From contig CAXKVR010000001.1 of assembly GCA_964058845.1 (NCBI GenBank), positions 620,001 through 684,000 on the forward strand: a stretch of DNA of 64,000 nt. The letters are read 5' to 3'. Positions 11,005 through 24,667 of this stretch are shown here, piece by piece. The translations under genes were made by a program, and so were the position numbers. The notes below the pieces were generated by a model that was given only the letters and a program-made list of their open reading frames with translations, did not search any database and was not told where the DNA came from. The first letter of the stretch is position 1. Each line of letters opens with the position of its first letter. The stretch is from Carex sylvatica (lineage: Eukaryota > Streptophyta > Magnoliopsida > Poales > Cyperaceae).

Positions 11005-11994
11005 GTCGATCAATCGGTCATGGTGACGTAAAAGTTCAGTTCATTATGTTAGGGTTTGAGTTATTAATTGTTACAAACTTGTTTCAGTTGGGTCTTTTGG
11101 TCATTGACATCCCACTAATTTACTCAATAGAGTCGGTTTGGTAGGTTATGTTAGTGATATTATCTAGTCCAATTGTATAAATAATTGTATCATGGTTATG
11201 TTTTATGAATAATATGTAATTATGTCTCATAATAAATTATCAATTGTTATGGATCATCAATTGTGTAACCGCATAACATATTCATTATTATTCTAATAAT
11301 TCCTGCAATGACAAAATGAGCATCCTTTACCACAGTGTTTCCTAGCCTTTGTTTTCACTTTTCAATGACGAACAAAAAACTTTTCCAAATCACACCAAAA
11401 TCTTGAGCGCAGAAATCAACTAGGCCCAAAACTTAGATGAGAAGGAAACAGAAACCAGACATTTCACCTAGCATAGCAATTTAATTACTCTCAGTTCTGA
11501 GAAGATAGCTGATACAATGCCCTCATAGAGCAGTTTTTATTTGTTGGAATAATTACAATTGCATAATTTTATACTTGTGATGTTTTCGTAGTGTGAATTA
11601 TAGATGGCTTATGTATCTTAAATAATATAATATGTAAATTTCAATAGATTCAACAAGAAGAACTTGTATGTTTGTATTAAGAAAATTACTATAAATTTAT
11701 ATAAAAAAAATACAGTTAGAAATAAAATTAAAGAATTGTATACTTTTTTTAGATTTCTTTTTATATGCAACCTAAGAAGAAGAAAAAATATCGTCAATAT
11801 GAAAAGGAAAAAATGTAAGAATATGCAATGAATTAGCTTTGCAATAATTAATCAAAATAAAATGATCAGCATTTGTTCCCAATAAAGATATTTTTAAGAA
11901 TAAAATGAATAAATAAATAACTAATTCTCCTTTTTTTTAAATAATTATTTATTAAACTTATTACCAAATTAAGTACAAAGAAACAAAAAAAATT
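11005..11994. other. CYP79 3' flank, no gene seen
   Basis: Poly(A)-signal-like words occur at 11206-11235 (GAATAATATG, ATAATAAATT), a likely 3' end for the P450 transcript. The rest is AT-rich sequence without recognisable coding or repeat structure. Confidence 0.5.
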
Positions 11995-12690
11995 ACCTCG
12001 TCTCGCTGAAATTTTTATTCATAGGAAAACAAAACAAAATAATATCAAAAAAAATGAATGTTGTGTGCAAAATTTAAATATGAGAAGGTAGCTATGTCTC
12101 ATGGCGTCCCTGCGGGACATCATGGCATATCTTCAAATCCGAAAGAAACAAAAAATTAAAAAAATTATATAGTAGGCCGCCATAAGCCAAGTTTGACTGC
12201 AAAATAACAAAAAAAGAAATATTCCAAATTGGACGCCATAAGCCATCTCGACCAACAAAAAGGAAAAAAAATCTAAAAAAAAAGTGGAATGACTTAAGCC
12301 ATGCCAACCAACAAAAAGAAAAAAAGGACACACCATGACATACTATGATCACTACCGCAGCTCATAAAAGATTCAGAGACATCCAGATCTGTCTCTTTGA
12401 TCTTATTCTTTCCTTCTCTTTCTCATTCTTTCTTTTCTTTGGTTGGGCTAGGCAATGGCGGCCCACTTTTTTTTCTTTTTTCCGGGATGGCCAAAGGCGT
12501 CCCACTTTGTAGTAATTTTTTTTTTTTTTCGTTTTTCGTAGTGTTGAGATGTGCCATAACGTCCCGCAGAAATGTCATGGACCATAGTGCCTTCTCATTT
12601 TTTAATTAATTTTTCACACTGTATTTCTTATTTTTAATATTTTTGTTTTTTATTTTTCTATGAATAAAAATTTCGGCTCGTCTAGTTTAT
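11995..12690. mobile_element. ~700-bp foldback element with long inverted ends
   Basis: The left end reads CTCGTCTCGCTGAAATTTTT then ATTCATAGGAAAAC. The right end, reverse complemented, reads AGACGAGCCGAAATTTTTAT then TCATAGAAAAA. A second inverted pair lies inside (12092-12125 against 12540-12590, sharing CTGCGGGAC and ATGGCATATCT/ATGGCACATCT). There is no coding capacity and no clear target duplication; the class is unknown. Confidence 0.65.
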
Positions 12691-12915
12691 ACAGTAGGAA
12701 CTTGTATCAACGCTACATTATGCTTAGTGGCCCTCTTCAGTATTGCTGGCTGGCCCAATAATAGATTAAGATTGAGCCGGCTGAAATTTTAGGAATCGGT
12801 TCGTTTCAACGGATTTTTATCCGAGCCGTACTTAAAACCCTCACCAAATTATGATCATGACTCGTCTGAATTTGCAGCTCGTCCTCGCTTCCATTAATTA
12901 CCAGACTTACACAAG

Positions 12916-13603
12916 TAGGGCTGCAAACAAATTGAAACAATCATACTTATTACCTCAGTTTGAGTTTGAATTTGAATAAGATTCCAACCGATCGAATTGG
13001 TTTGATTTGTTTCAGATCGAACTTTAATCGAACAAATTAATTGCGAATTTTTTTCGAATTGAATTGAAGTCAATCGAATCACGAACTAGAGATTTTTTTT
13101 GACAGTCACCGATAGTTTATGCATTAGTTTTTTCTTCATGCGGAACAAAATTCAAGCAGTTTCCTTTTACCTTTTACCTTTCACGAATTCATACTGATGA
13201 ATTACGGGCCAATCCAAAATTCCCTTACATTTTACACTACTAGATTGATTAAAATCACGGTGTGAACCTAGTCAAATAGAACTTATTTTCATTGTTAATT
13301 TGATACGCTGCTAAAACATTTTTCTATTATAAGTTATCATTATATTAACAATTTTGAGCTTTGATATAAGTTTGATTCTTGCATTATTAAATATTGATGG
13401 TTGAAGCTATTAGTTGCATTATTTGAGATTCGAATTTAAATAGTTCACGAACCAATTTTGAACGAACTACATACCCAGTTTAAATAAGATTCGAACCGAA
13501 TTGGTTTGATTTGTTTTATAACAAACTAATTTCAAATCGAATTAATTACAAAATTTTTTTGAATCAAACTCAAATCGAATCACGAACTTTTTGTGCTGCC
13601 CTA
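12916..13603. mobile_element. 688-bp non-autonomous hAT-like element with 8-bp TSD
   Basis: The element starts TAGGGCTGCAAACAAA and ends with the inverted form TTTTTGTGCTGCCCTA. It is flanked by the perfect 8-bp direct repeat TACACAAG (12908-12915 and 13604-13611). TAGGG ends with an 8-bp duplication are hAT hallmarks. The interior is built from degenerate CGAAT/GAATCGAA repeats, including a direct repeat of GGTTTGATTTGTTT at about 12998 and 13503. No transposase. Confidence 0.9.
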
Positions 13604-13834
13604 TACACAAGTCTATATATTGAAATCCTGGTCGATCGCTCTCTGAATCTCTCTTTCTTAATAGCTGTGTATTCAAGCTTTAATTCTTTTTTTTAAGTAT
13701 TCAAATTTTAATTGGCATGTTAACCATGTAAATTGAACCAACATCTTTTAATTTGGCCATAATTAATTAAGTGGTAAGTTTAATTTTTTTAGTAATAGAT
13801 AAAGTGAGACAGAGATATGCTTTATTTCTCATAG

Positions 13835-14865
13835 TTTGAAAAATCGGCCGATTCTGAGTTGACTCGGCCGAGTATCGGCCAGAGATGATCCGATTTTTTC
13901 TGAGTTAACTCGGCTATGTAAGTTATATACAGAAAATTGACAAAATTGAAGGGAAAACGAAAAAATTGACCGAATTTTCACTCATTTTCTTCTTTTTAGA
14001 ACAAAAATACATTGTTTCGGTGATTCAATCGGGCCAATTTTGGATATTTTGCAATGACAGTAGAAACGATTTGGGAAAATCGCGTCTCAGAACAAAAAAC
14101 GAAGAAAGGTTAAATCCTTAAATGTTTTGTATAGATTTGGTGTATGAATGTTGTACTGTTTTATTTTCAAAATATAATATGGTTTACAGTGGACCATGTC
14201 CAGTCCGATTATAAATTGGGGCAGCGGAATCAGCGGATGCCGAATATCAAAATGTCGTATTGAGGCACTGAGCACTAATGCTATTCTATTTGCTTAGCTA
14301 TTAATAAATGTTGTCCTATTTAATTCCATATTGATTATCCTATTAAATACATAGTGATTTATTTTATTATTATTATTTTTATTTGATTAGAGTAAACGGT
14401 GCAATGGTGCATATAATTGTTGACAATAGTAATTTTATTTATTTATTTTATAAATTAAGTTTTTATTTTATTTTATTTTGACTTAAGCAAAATAAAATAT
14501 TTTCTTTGAAGATAAATTAATGAATACAAAATAAATATGAAAATTTAAAAGTTAAAATCAAACATTTTATTTGTCTTTTGTGAATTTATTAAGCTTTTTT
14601 ATTATTTTATGGAAGTCTATTTAATTTTTAAATTTGTAAAATATTAATTTTATAAGTAATGCACTGTAAATTTAATTGTTATCCGTCCAAATTTAATTAT
14701 TATTAGTGTTGGAGTGGGTTATTTGATAAATTTAGCACAAAATGTGCTTCTGTCAAAAAAATTCGAGTTTCCGATCTGATTTGTCCGATTCCGACCGATT
14801 TATCCGATTCTGATTTAACGGTCAAATGAACGATTCCGATTCCGATTTTGAGAACCATGTTTCTT
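13835..14865. mobile_element. Possible TIR element with CGGCCGATT-type ends
   Basis: The left end reads CATAGTTTGAAAAATCGGCC. The right end reverse complement reads CATGGTTCTCAAAATCGG. The same CATGGTTCTSAAA start occurs at 37634 and 48592, so this looks like a repeat family in the locus. No clean target duplication was found. The middle (14280-14700) is plain AT-rich sequence. Confidence 0.45.
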
Positions 14866-16461
14866 TCATTCGTAAATTTAAAAAAATTCAAATCTACTTT
14901 GTCATCTCCTCACTTTCAGCAAGCAATATGGGATCATTAGAGCCAACGGCTTTGGTTCCATGAGGCAGAACACGAGGCAACCCTTACACTTACACTCCAA
15001 AACCATAGAGAAATGATTCCTGGTTACCGGAAAGAGTCAGAGAAAGAAGAATGCAAAAACGTATTTGCTGTTGGAGATAGCACATCTGCGTACACTTAGC
15101 ATAACCCGGATGTAATTTTGCAATTTCTACCCTAATTTTGCTATCTTGAGTAATTTTTTTTTTTTTTAAAAGTAGCGCCACTAGCTACCTTTTTTCATTA
15201 AACTAGAAACAAACACCTACAGTATCCTGCAGAGAATAAAGAACAAATCCACTAACTCCCCCTGGTACCTAATCTCATCAAGATACCAGCACATCCTCTC
15301 CAAACTACAAAACTGGTACCAACCCAATTACCCAAGACGGCAATACCAGTCTATTCCCTCTTATTACAAGGTTAGCAAAAGTGCAAAACTTCAAAACACA
15401 TATTAATCTAAAAAGTGCTTTCTTTTTCTCATACAAACAACGATTTGTTTCAAAGTTTCAATGCACTGGCACCTTAAGTAATTATGTTGTATAAAATAAA
15501 CAGTTCTGATGGATATACTCTCCTGATACACAAAACATTATTTTGGTGCCATCCCCTATCCCCAGGAGAGAGACCAATTCCTTCCATAAACAAATTCAAA
15601 CAATCTAAACTATCGCTGTCAACGTACAAAGCATCCAAACAAACTTGTTGATATATTGCCAACATTTCAGAGAAAAGGATGTTATTGAAGAAAATAATAA
15701 ATTAAGGACATGAGAATGCGCAGACAAAATTGGAAGTTTGGAACCAACAACATGTGGGTATCTTCCCAAAGTTCTAAGATGACACTGACAGATACAGTAT
15801 ATTAATATAGCAACAACAGAAAGTCTATATTACCAGAATACCCCTTTTGTATAATATAAACAGTTGCATTTACAAGAGAAATCTTCATCGAACTCTAACA
15901 CATACAACTAATGTCCTTCTAATTACCAGAAATATCATCTTCGAGCTCTTTCTCTTTGCCATGCTATCAAGTATAATAACTACTGTCTTTCTAATTCTAC
16001 TTTTATGTCAATTAAATTGAAGTTGAAATGAGCAAATAGGTTCTGTGGCCCCAACATTACATGATATTTACCCATAATACTGAAGCTCCCTTACAGAAGC
16101 TTAATATCTTAGTTGGTTAACATGTGCATATCTTAGCCATGATTACAAACGTTACCATAGGAACACTGAATCAACTGCAGAGTTAAGAATGACAATTACC
16201 TGCTAAAATAAAACCATACAAAAGAGGAAGAAAATAACACTATACATGCAACTTCATTCATGACAGCACATGTGCCATTATTGATATCAACATATATACG
16301 ATGAAAATCAAATGCTCTGATCAACAATGGCAGACCGCTGCTGTCACTAATATGGCAGAAAATGCATACTATTAGGTTTTTATTCACCAAAGACACAAAG
16401 AGGGTCTCAAAATAAGTTAACAATACTAACTTCAACATTAAAAATAATCCATACCCAAAGT
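14866..16461. other. 3' flank of the F-box gene, no further gene seen
   Basis: Unassigned sequence. Bases 16310-16450 are the 3' untranslated region of the F-box gene on the - strand; this block recurs at 22.9, 24.7, 52.2 and 54.2 kb. A poly-T/A tract lies at 15154-15168. Short open frames here (for example 15474-15665) have no recognisable domain. Confidence 0.45.
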
Positions 16462-18875
16462 CTAAGTTATGATCATATTCCCTATTTTCTTTACATATCT
16501 ACCCAAAGTCTTGATCATCACATTGATCAGCTCGCTAGACAATTTTGACTGACCATTTATACCACCATACACATGACCAATTTTAACTGTCTCTAGGTAA
16601 TCATACTGGAACAAAACATCTCCTGAAACATCTTGTTTTGGCTCTTGTATTTGATCTTGGCTCTGTTAGAATGGTAAGAAAATCACAAGTTTGATGTTCA
16701 ACTCAGATATTTTAGTAGAGTTTACATAGACTGGTATTTAATAACACACTGTTAGTTTAGAGAAGAAAGCTATTTATTGAAGAAAAAAAATTATTATAAT
16801 AATAACAACAACAACAACAATAATAATAACAATAATAATATGAACTAGACAGTATACGACTATAAGTGTAGTACTGAAATATCGCACTAACGATTATTAT
16901 TCATTGCATTGAACAAAAGTCCTATCGTTATTTATTTGTACGAAGCAAAAAAAAAAAAAAACTAGAATGTACAAGTGTAGAACGAAAATCTGTACTGAAA
17001 TGAGACACTACCAATTACTGTTCATTATATTGAACAAAAACATAATCGCTATTCGTTTGTACCAAAATATTATAACATAATCCTATCCCTACATTAAATT
17101 ACTAAATAATAGACTTAAATAGAATCTTCATTAATTAGAGAGGGAGGGAGGGAGGGAGCAAAAGTGAGATTACCTCATAGAAAAACAAATTAAGCTCTTT
17201 CAAATTAGGAGAACGCTTGAGCAAACAAGCTATTAGGTAAAAGTCATAGCTCATATCCCATTTTCCTGCCACAACAAGTTTCTTCAAGTTCTTGAAACTT
17301 ATGCAGTTAGGTATATCCTTCTCCAATTGTTCCTTCATTTAAAAAACAAGCCAGGAACGTGATTTTTACAGGGAATCACTAACATTGTATTCCAAACATG
17401 AAACATATTATAGGTAAACCAGTCAGGCTTGCATCAAGCATTGCAACATTTGTGTATAGAAAGCCATATGCCAACACAAATGATGATTACTGTGATTTGT
17501 GGGTTTATTTGAGTGTCAATAATTCAAACAAAAAGCTTGATTTAGTATTAAAAAGATCAAAATGTAGAATATATATATAAAAGGAAATCAATTGCAAGCA
17601 GTCATTAGTACATGTGGAACTATAATAAACATGTCAACTTTGATAGCAAACTTCAATAATAGTAACCCCAAAAACCATAACCCTAGATACATGACAATAT
17701 GATAATTTGAATTCATGTGTACACATTTATTGACACCAAAAATAAAAAAAGTAATGGCACAAGGAATGTGATGTGTTATATATGCACAAAAAGAAACAAT
17801 TTTGTTAATGAACATTTTTGTGAACCCAACAATAAAGGAAAAAGTTGTAGTTTATTATTTTATAAGACTGAGAAAAAAAGTATACCTTCAACATAGGAGT
17901 CCCCAAAAGAAGCTCTAATTTTGCAGCATTTGAAAGACTGCCTAAAAGGTTCAGATTTGGCACATCATCAAAAAGATACACATATAATATGATGACAACC
18001 TTTACAAGAGATGACATGTTAGTCAACGAAATGCCACCCTTTTGGAGAAAAATTCTCATGAACAAAGATACCAGATTAGGGAAAGAAATTTGCATTTGCT
18101 CATATAGATGACATCTGTGCAAAGTCAACTCTTTTAACACTTCAGAGGAAATGCCCGAGAAATACAAATCACAATGTCGTAGTTTCAGTCTTTCAAGAGA
18201 GGGGCAGCCCTTGAAAAGCATTTGAGCAAAATCGTCATGGAGCTCTACGAAAGTAAGCTCTAGAATTTTCAGAGAAGGTAAATTTATTAATACCGGCCTA
18301 ATGCTGGTATTATTGATGCCGGTGAAGAGAGACATTGAAAGATGCTGCAGGCTTGCACAGGAGAAAACTAAATGAGGCATGTCTAGTGAATGACCAGTAT
18401 CACTGGTAATGAAGATTTTGATCAGCTGTGGCATAAGAAGCGCTACACGGTCAAGCCATCCAACAGAGGTATCAGGTTCAAAACTATGAATATGATGCAC
18501 GCAACAAACTCTATCCAAGTTTGTTGGTCCTCGATTGTCCAAAAAACCAGTCATGAACCTCTCAAACCTAGCCACAGCCATTCTCAATGCTTCATTACAG
18601 TCTCCACTGCAATCATGATCCTCTGCACTGCAATCATGATCCTCGAATACCGAGAAATCTTTATTTTTGATGTCTAGAACCGGCACAGCAGCCCATGTGT
18701 TCTTCCATCTTTTGGATAAAACGCAGGTCTGCACAGCCTCTTTTGTGCTCAGAAAGGAGAGGATATGGGTCAATACCTCATCAGGCAAGCTACCTATCCT
18801 GCAAACCTCAAAGTTGTTCATCTTTCTGCGTTCAAATAAAATTTTGTGAAGCATCTTTTGTGAAGGATCCTGCAT
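16462..18875 (-). CDS. F-box/LRR protein with C-terminal FBD-like tail
   Basis: F-box proteins hold substrates for SCF ubiquitin ligases by binding SKP1. Three exons on the - strand (18875-17886, 17332-17174, 16662-16462) join in phase 0 at both junctions to give about 449 residues. The F-box (about 27-70: SLPDEVLTHILSFLSTKEAV ... LSKRWKNTW) is followed by leucine-rich repeats (LPSLKILELTFVEL, CPSLERLKLRHC) and an FBD-like end (LKELNLFFYE, then YLETVKIGHVYGG). An acidic DHDCS unit is tandemly duplicated (18600-18645). The start could be Met1 (18875), Met8 or Met19 (18821), because an acceptor-like ATGCAG overlaps Met1. The stop position may be off by one base. Substrate and phenotype are unknown. 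Confidence 0.85.
16790..16842. repeat. AAT/AAC microsatellite in F-box intron 2
   Basis: A run of ATAATAACAACAACAACAA followed by TAATAATAACAATAATAATA lies in the last intron. The gene's minus-strand exons flank it. Confidence 0.85.
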
Positions 18876-20700
18876 TAGAATAGGAGTTCCACCGAGTCAT
18901 GTATTTCAATTCATGGAATAGGAGAAAACAGATCTGAGCTAAAATAATATAATTATAAAAATAACACAATAGCCCCAGTACCCTATTTTGGCTAATAGAA
19001 ATAGTAGTCCATAAATGGATGGGGAATTTGTTCAATGGCCTTTGGACTAGATCTCATCCAAAGGACTTTTTGTTTCTTATTAACATACTAAGCTGAACAT
19101 CAAACAAATGGAGGTTTCAGTGACCTTTCAAAATTCTTTTTTCTTATTACAAACTGCAAACGTTATTTGTTAACAAACTACAAACTGCAAAAATAATTAA
19201 ATAAAAAGATAACAAATGAAGATAACAAATGAAGATAACAAATCAATAATCTCGCTCTTAAAAGTTTTATTGAAAATGTTCGGAAACATAAAAAAATAAC
19301 AAAAATTTCTTTATTTTAAGTCTACCTTTTTATGGTAAAAAAGGAATATATAGAATTATCCTTATAGCTTTTTATAAATAAGATTTGGAAATGTTATCAT
19401 TAAAAAAATCAATATTTTGATTCACTATATTTTTATTTATTATAATATTGTTATTTATGCTGCTATTTTATATTTTAAACTTAATTGTTTATTTTATATT
19501 TTTTTATTTTAAACTGAATATAAAACTTAATTGCTTAATATTTTCAACTGAATTACTATATTTATATATTTAGTTTTGACCAAAAATTTAGAGTTTTTTT
19601 ATTTAGAATTGAGAATTCTAAGAATTTTGAATCGTTCTAAGTATTTATTATTGTCGACCCATAGTAATTGCACCTAAGAAACTAAAATAATTATAGAAAT
19701 GAGTTCAAAGGGAAGAAAAAAATCTGTGGAATATTAAATTGGAATAAAAAATCAACTATTTCATATTCATATCTTTCCTTGTCTTTTTTTACGTAATTTT
19801 TGACTTTATATTTACTTTGTTGTTAAGATCATTTTCTCAAGGGGTAATGAAAAGAATTATATGACGGATTAGTAATTATACCTAGATCGCGTATAAATGA
19901 AAATTTTATAGATAAGACCTTTTCAATTGTAGCTAATATATTATTTGTTATCCTGATTTTATTTTATTCATTTAAGATCCAAAGTAATATATATAGGTTT
20001 TGATTCAGATAATATTAATCGAATCATATCTTATTAAATGAGTAATAAATAAGCAAATGAAAGTTTCAAATACAAAAAAAGAAACCTTTTTTACCAAGCT
20101 CTAATTTGATGCTTTGTTTTTGAAAGGAACTATAAAAAAATAGAAAAAATTAACTATTTATAATTAAGTAATTCTCTTTATGAATTTTAATAAAGAAAGT
20201 TTCATTTCACTATTTTTAGATAAAATAAAGAGAGATAAAAAAAATTGAATCAATATTATGCAATTAGATTACTAACAAAAATATTATTAAAGAATCTTAG
20301 AATTCTTTGTGCTCCTGATGGTTTCTTATTCTTTCAGTAGTTAACCTTTTTTTAATATTATATGTAATTCTAATTCTATATTAACCAACATGAAATCATA
20401 AATTAATTAGTTAAAAAATCTTGATCGATAATCTGTCCAAAGGCCATCGGACAAATGCCCCACTCTTAAGCAACTACAAAGACTGATTTGCAATAAAAAG
20501 TAACTAGAAGAGATGATACCAGCTCCACTTTAGATCTCCCCAAGAATTTCTCTGCTGCTAGACTGCTACCATTTTCATTGGTAGACAAACGAGGGAAATA
20601 GCAGTGGTTGGTGGCGCTGTTATTTATTTTGTTCTGAGAGAGAAACTTTGAAAATGGAAGGAAACAAATAAGAAAGATGGGGGCGAGCAACAGGGGCGTG
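18876..20700 (-). other. F-box 5' region with a candidate leader exon
   Basis: On the - strand, about 20700-20521 is less AT-rich and ends in a donor-like GAGCTG/GTATCATC. With the acceptor-like AATGCAG at about 18869 it could make a noncoding leader exon and an intron of about 1.65 kb. No other open frame or motif is convincing; 19250-20450 is AT-rich filler. If this splice is used, translation starts at Met8 or Met19 rather than Met1. Confidence 0.35.
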
Positions 20701-21177
20701 CCGCTTGATTTTTTAATTTATTTCTTCTCCTATTTATTGATTTATAGAGAAGAAACAATGGAACTATATTTTTAATATTTGTACGATGGAACTAGGTTTT
20801 CAATTTTTTGGATCCTGTCGGCTGTCACAATTTTTTTGAGTCACTATTGAATTGGTAGAATTTCAAAATGAAGAAACTAACAAATGGAAAAATGAAAAAA
20901 AACAAAAATAGGATGGATTGAAAATCTTTCCTTTGGCGAAGAAACAAAATAATTAAGAACATTTTTGGGCCCTGTCGGCTGTCCGTGAATTGGATTCCAA
21001 TCTTTCTGTTTTTGCATTTTTAACACATAATTTTTTTTTCCTTTTTAACACATAATCTTTTGGAATTTGGGGCCCAGGGCCATTGCCCTAGGTGCCCTGG
21101 GCCAGGGTGCGAGTGGGGGAACCGGGGAAGGGTGAAGAGCACTGGGTTTTGGGAAATAGGGAAAACAAAAAAAAATA
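20701..21177. other. Intergenic, one GC-rich patch
   Basis: No gene is seen. A conspicuous GC-rich patch at 21068-21130 contains a hairpin-like GGCCCAGGGCCATTGCCCTA ... CCTGGGCC. It is unlike its AT-rich surroundings and may be a transposon remnant. Confidence 0.4.
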
Positions 21178-21835
21178 GGGGGAATTTCACATATACTCTT
21201 CAAAAACTTCAAAATTGCGCATTTCCTTTCTAATTTTTTAAATTACATATTTCTCCTTCTAAACTTCAAAAACTCACATATTTATCTATTTTATTGTCTT
21301 TTATATTAATACACATTCTAAATTTATGAAATACCTATTTTACCATTTTATTAAAAATCATAAAATGCTCATCTAACTCCAATTTGAATCTGAAGGTTCC
21401 TCTACCGTCTGAATTTCTTTAAAATTTGTGCTCATAATTAGATCATCACGAATCTTGAAGCAAACACACACGAATATTGAAGCAACGTGCACATATCTTA
21501 ATGCGATGCACTCGGTTTAAAATTGCTTTGAGATCTGTGCACTCTAGATTAGCACAAATCTTGAAGCGAACACACATTAATCTTATTGTGATGCACACAG
21601 ATTAGACGGTAGAGGAACCATTCATATTTATATTTGAGTTCGATGGAGCGTTTTATACTTTTAATGAAGAGTAAAATAGATATTTTATAAATTTAGAATG
21701 AGTTTTAATATAAAAAATAATAAAATGGATAAATATGTGAGTTTTTGAAGTTTAGAGGGGAGAATGTGTAATTTGAAAATTTTGAGGGAAAATACGTAAT
21801 TTCGAAGTTTTGAAGGGATATACGTGAAATTCTTC
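21178..21835. mobile_element. ~655-bp foldback element with arms near 300 bp
   Basis: Left arm GAATTTCACATATACTCTTC matches the reverse complement of the right end, GAATTTCACGTATATCCCTTC. Matching continues inward through CTTCAAAAACTCACATATTT, then ATTCTAAATTTAT and GGTTCCTCTACCGTCT. Nearly the whole element is therefore one imperfect palindrome. It has no coding capacity and no clear target duplication. Confidence 0.8.
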
Positions 21836-22884
21836 CAAAAAATAAAGCTCCTCAAGAAGAGTTCAAATAAACTAAATTGAACTTATTTATTTTATACTCT
21901 GCAGTCTGCAATCACCAAAATCTCATTTAATATTATTACTATTGTCTTATTTTGCCTTCTTTATTCTTTATTTGAATCAAAATGAGAAATTATTCAACAT
22001 TTGAATTCAAATGAAAATGTATTTTTTTTAATTTTTTTTAAAAACCGTTAGGCAAATAAAAATGCTAAATAATAGCGTTTGTGCTATCCATCTATTAATT
22101 AGAGCAGAAGCAGGATTTCGAATTTCTGATCCATACCATTTAAAAAAAATATTTTCCACTTTTAATTGTACTTGCAAAAATATAATCTGAACAGCTTTTA
22201 TATGTCAGAATATAAAATTATTTTTTAATATTTATTATAAAGTTTGATAAATTACATTATTAACAAGTTTAATATTATGGATTTAAAGTTGTAATATGAG
22301 CCGTTTGCATTTGAACATGAGGCATTTGCATGTAAAATCTAAATTCTTATTACATAGTTTGGGAGGGATGTCTGCAACAACTTTTCAAAAAAAATATACT
22401 AATAGATATATGAATAAGCTTTGTACTATTATAAAATAGACACAAAATCACTTCATGCAAAGATTATGAACTATTCAAAAATATAATGTTTTTACCCATC
22501 TAAAAAATAGTAAATTAATTCTAAAAATATAAAAATTGGCCTCCAAGTACATTTTCATTCGGAGATTACGTTGAACGGTTCTTATCTACTATTTGGACTT
22601 TGAAAATTGATATATATATCCATAGTACATACCAAATTACGCTATAAATAATAACATAGTCTCGATCAATTCATAAAACATGCCTACATTTTATAATAAA
22701 TAAAACCCAAAATTGGCGGAGCTTAAATTATACTCTACAGTGTATATCAATATTGATCATAAACACACAAAAATGTAAGCAAAACGTATCACATTCATTG
22801 TCCGCTAATTATTTCTTATCTGCAAACCTGTCACATAAAATACAGCCCCGAGTGTTTGCGGACAAAAAAAAATATATGTTTCAC
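21836..22884. other. AT-rich intergenic sequence
   Basis: No gene, RNA or defined repeat was recognised in this stretch. Confidence 0.4.
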
Positions 22885-23480
22885 ATTCAATTTTGATCGG
22901 TCAGCTCTGATCAATAATGGCAAACTGTTGCATCCACTACAATGGCAGAAAATGCAGACTCTTAGGGTTCAATACAGTACCAAAGACAAAACGGGTCTCA
23001 AAATAAGTAAGCAATACCAACTTCAACATGTAAAAAGAAATCCATACCCAAACAAAACTTGTCACTTATCAAGTATTACAAGGGATGTTTAACAAACAAA
23101 TTAAGATAATAACAGATTAAGTTATGATCATATTCCCTATTTTCTTTACATATCTACCCAAAGTCTTGATCATAGCATTGATCAGCTCGCTAGACAATTT
23201 ACCACACCCATACTCACGACCGATTTTAATTGTCTCAAGATACTCTTACTGGAACAAAACATCTCCGGAAACCTCTCGTCTAGGCTCTGGTATTTGACCT
23301 TGGCTCTGTTAGAATGGTAAAAAAAAAATCAAAAGTTTGCTAACATGATAATTTATGAGCAAATTCAAACAATTGGTAGCTTCCTTAACTCAAAAAACTA
23401 GTACTGGACTTGTCTGATGTGGTAGCAGAGTTTACATAGACTGGAATTTAACCTGAGCAGTATGGTACCAGAAGGAATTT
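22885..23480 (-). pseudogene. Broken copy of the F-box last exon and 3' flank
   Basis: Read on the - strand, 23310-23115 matches exon 3 of the 16.5-kb F-box gene (SGDVLFQ, EYLETIKIG, LSSELINAMIKTLGRY), including the CTAACAG acceptor. An in-frame TAA follows VLFQ (about 23251) where the intact gene has TAT. The 3' flank block (22900-23060) is also shared. No F-box or LRR exon is present, so this is a 3' fragment. Confidence 0.8.
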
Positions 23481-24183
23481 GCCATTTTCAGGCTCAATTC
23501 ACTCGTTAGCCCAAAATAACCACAAAATGATAGAAGCACTTGACAAATGTTAGTACATAATTAATCCTATCCCTACATTTACTTCACTAAATGGTAGTAC
23601 TTGGCAAATTCCTATTCCAGGAATTATACTTCGTATCATATCCTATTCCAGCTAATAATAAAAACTTTATTCCAGAAAATAAGCCTCAATTCCAGAAGTC
23701 ACCAGAGAGCTTACACCCTTAAATACTGATTGCAAATCAGCATTTTTTTTTTTCAGTTCTACAAACCATCCCAAGGTTCCTTAACCAGTATTTTCCTTCT
23801 CAGCAAACAACAAAACAGTCAATGCCAAAACCTGCAAATACCAAAACAGCACTGAATCAGCTGGAAAATACTGCTCTCGGACAAGAATTATAAAAATTAA
23901 TAAACAACAATACCTGAAATTGAACTAGTACCATATGATATGAATCAGTGTCGTACCAGAAACAGCAAGAAAAACAGAAATCAAACCAGAAAAAATAAAA
24001 AATATACATACCAGAAAATCTGCTCTCAGAATCAGCAAGGTGTGACCTGGGTTCTAGAAGTGAAATTCAGCTTCAGACTCTCAAGAAAGGAGATCCATCG
24101 TGCAAAATCTTGTTACTTTTCTCACCTAACAAAACCCTCTCTCTCTCTCTCTCTCTCTCCAATCTGTGGCCTATCACCAGAGT
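23481..24183. other. Intergenic with a CT microsatellite
   Basis: A (CT)n run lies at 24133-24158. Accession-like tracts of ACCAGAAA words lie at 23450-24020. No credible gene is seen. The right edge, 24183/24184, is where the segmental duplication begins. Confidence 0.45.
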
Positions 24184-24667
24184 AAAACCCTCATTGTTCT
24201 ACAGCTTCTAAAATCCTAGCGCAAACTGATTCTTCTCTCTCTATGGGGCTCACTTCTTTTATGTCGGATCCGGGTGTTGTTGGAGATCCGAACTCGGTGT
24301 TGTTCGGGTGAGCTTGGATTGGCTCCTCACTTGCGCTACGGGCCCGCTTCTAATGTGATCTCAGGGCCTTGTATCTGGCCCAGCCCATTAATATTTTTCA
24401 GAAAAGAATTGTGCAACAAATAAAGAACACTGTAAAATTGGTAGAGAATGACACAGGCAACATTAAATGCAGAACATGTCCGAGAAAACCAAACTCTTGA
24501 ATGAAGTCTACGAAGAAAAGTGAATTTAGATTTTGTAATTTTTATATGCAGTTACTGAGATATATATATATATTATTTTAATTTGGACTGTGGGGACTAC
24601 ACTCTAAAATATTTTTTAATTTGTTCCCCAACTTTTCATGTCAAATAAAATGCAAGTATTTTTTTTG

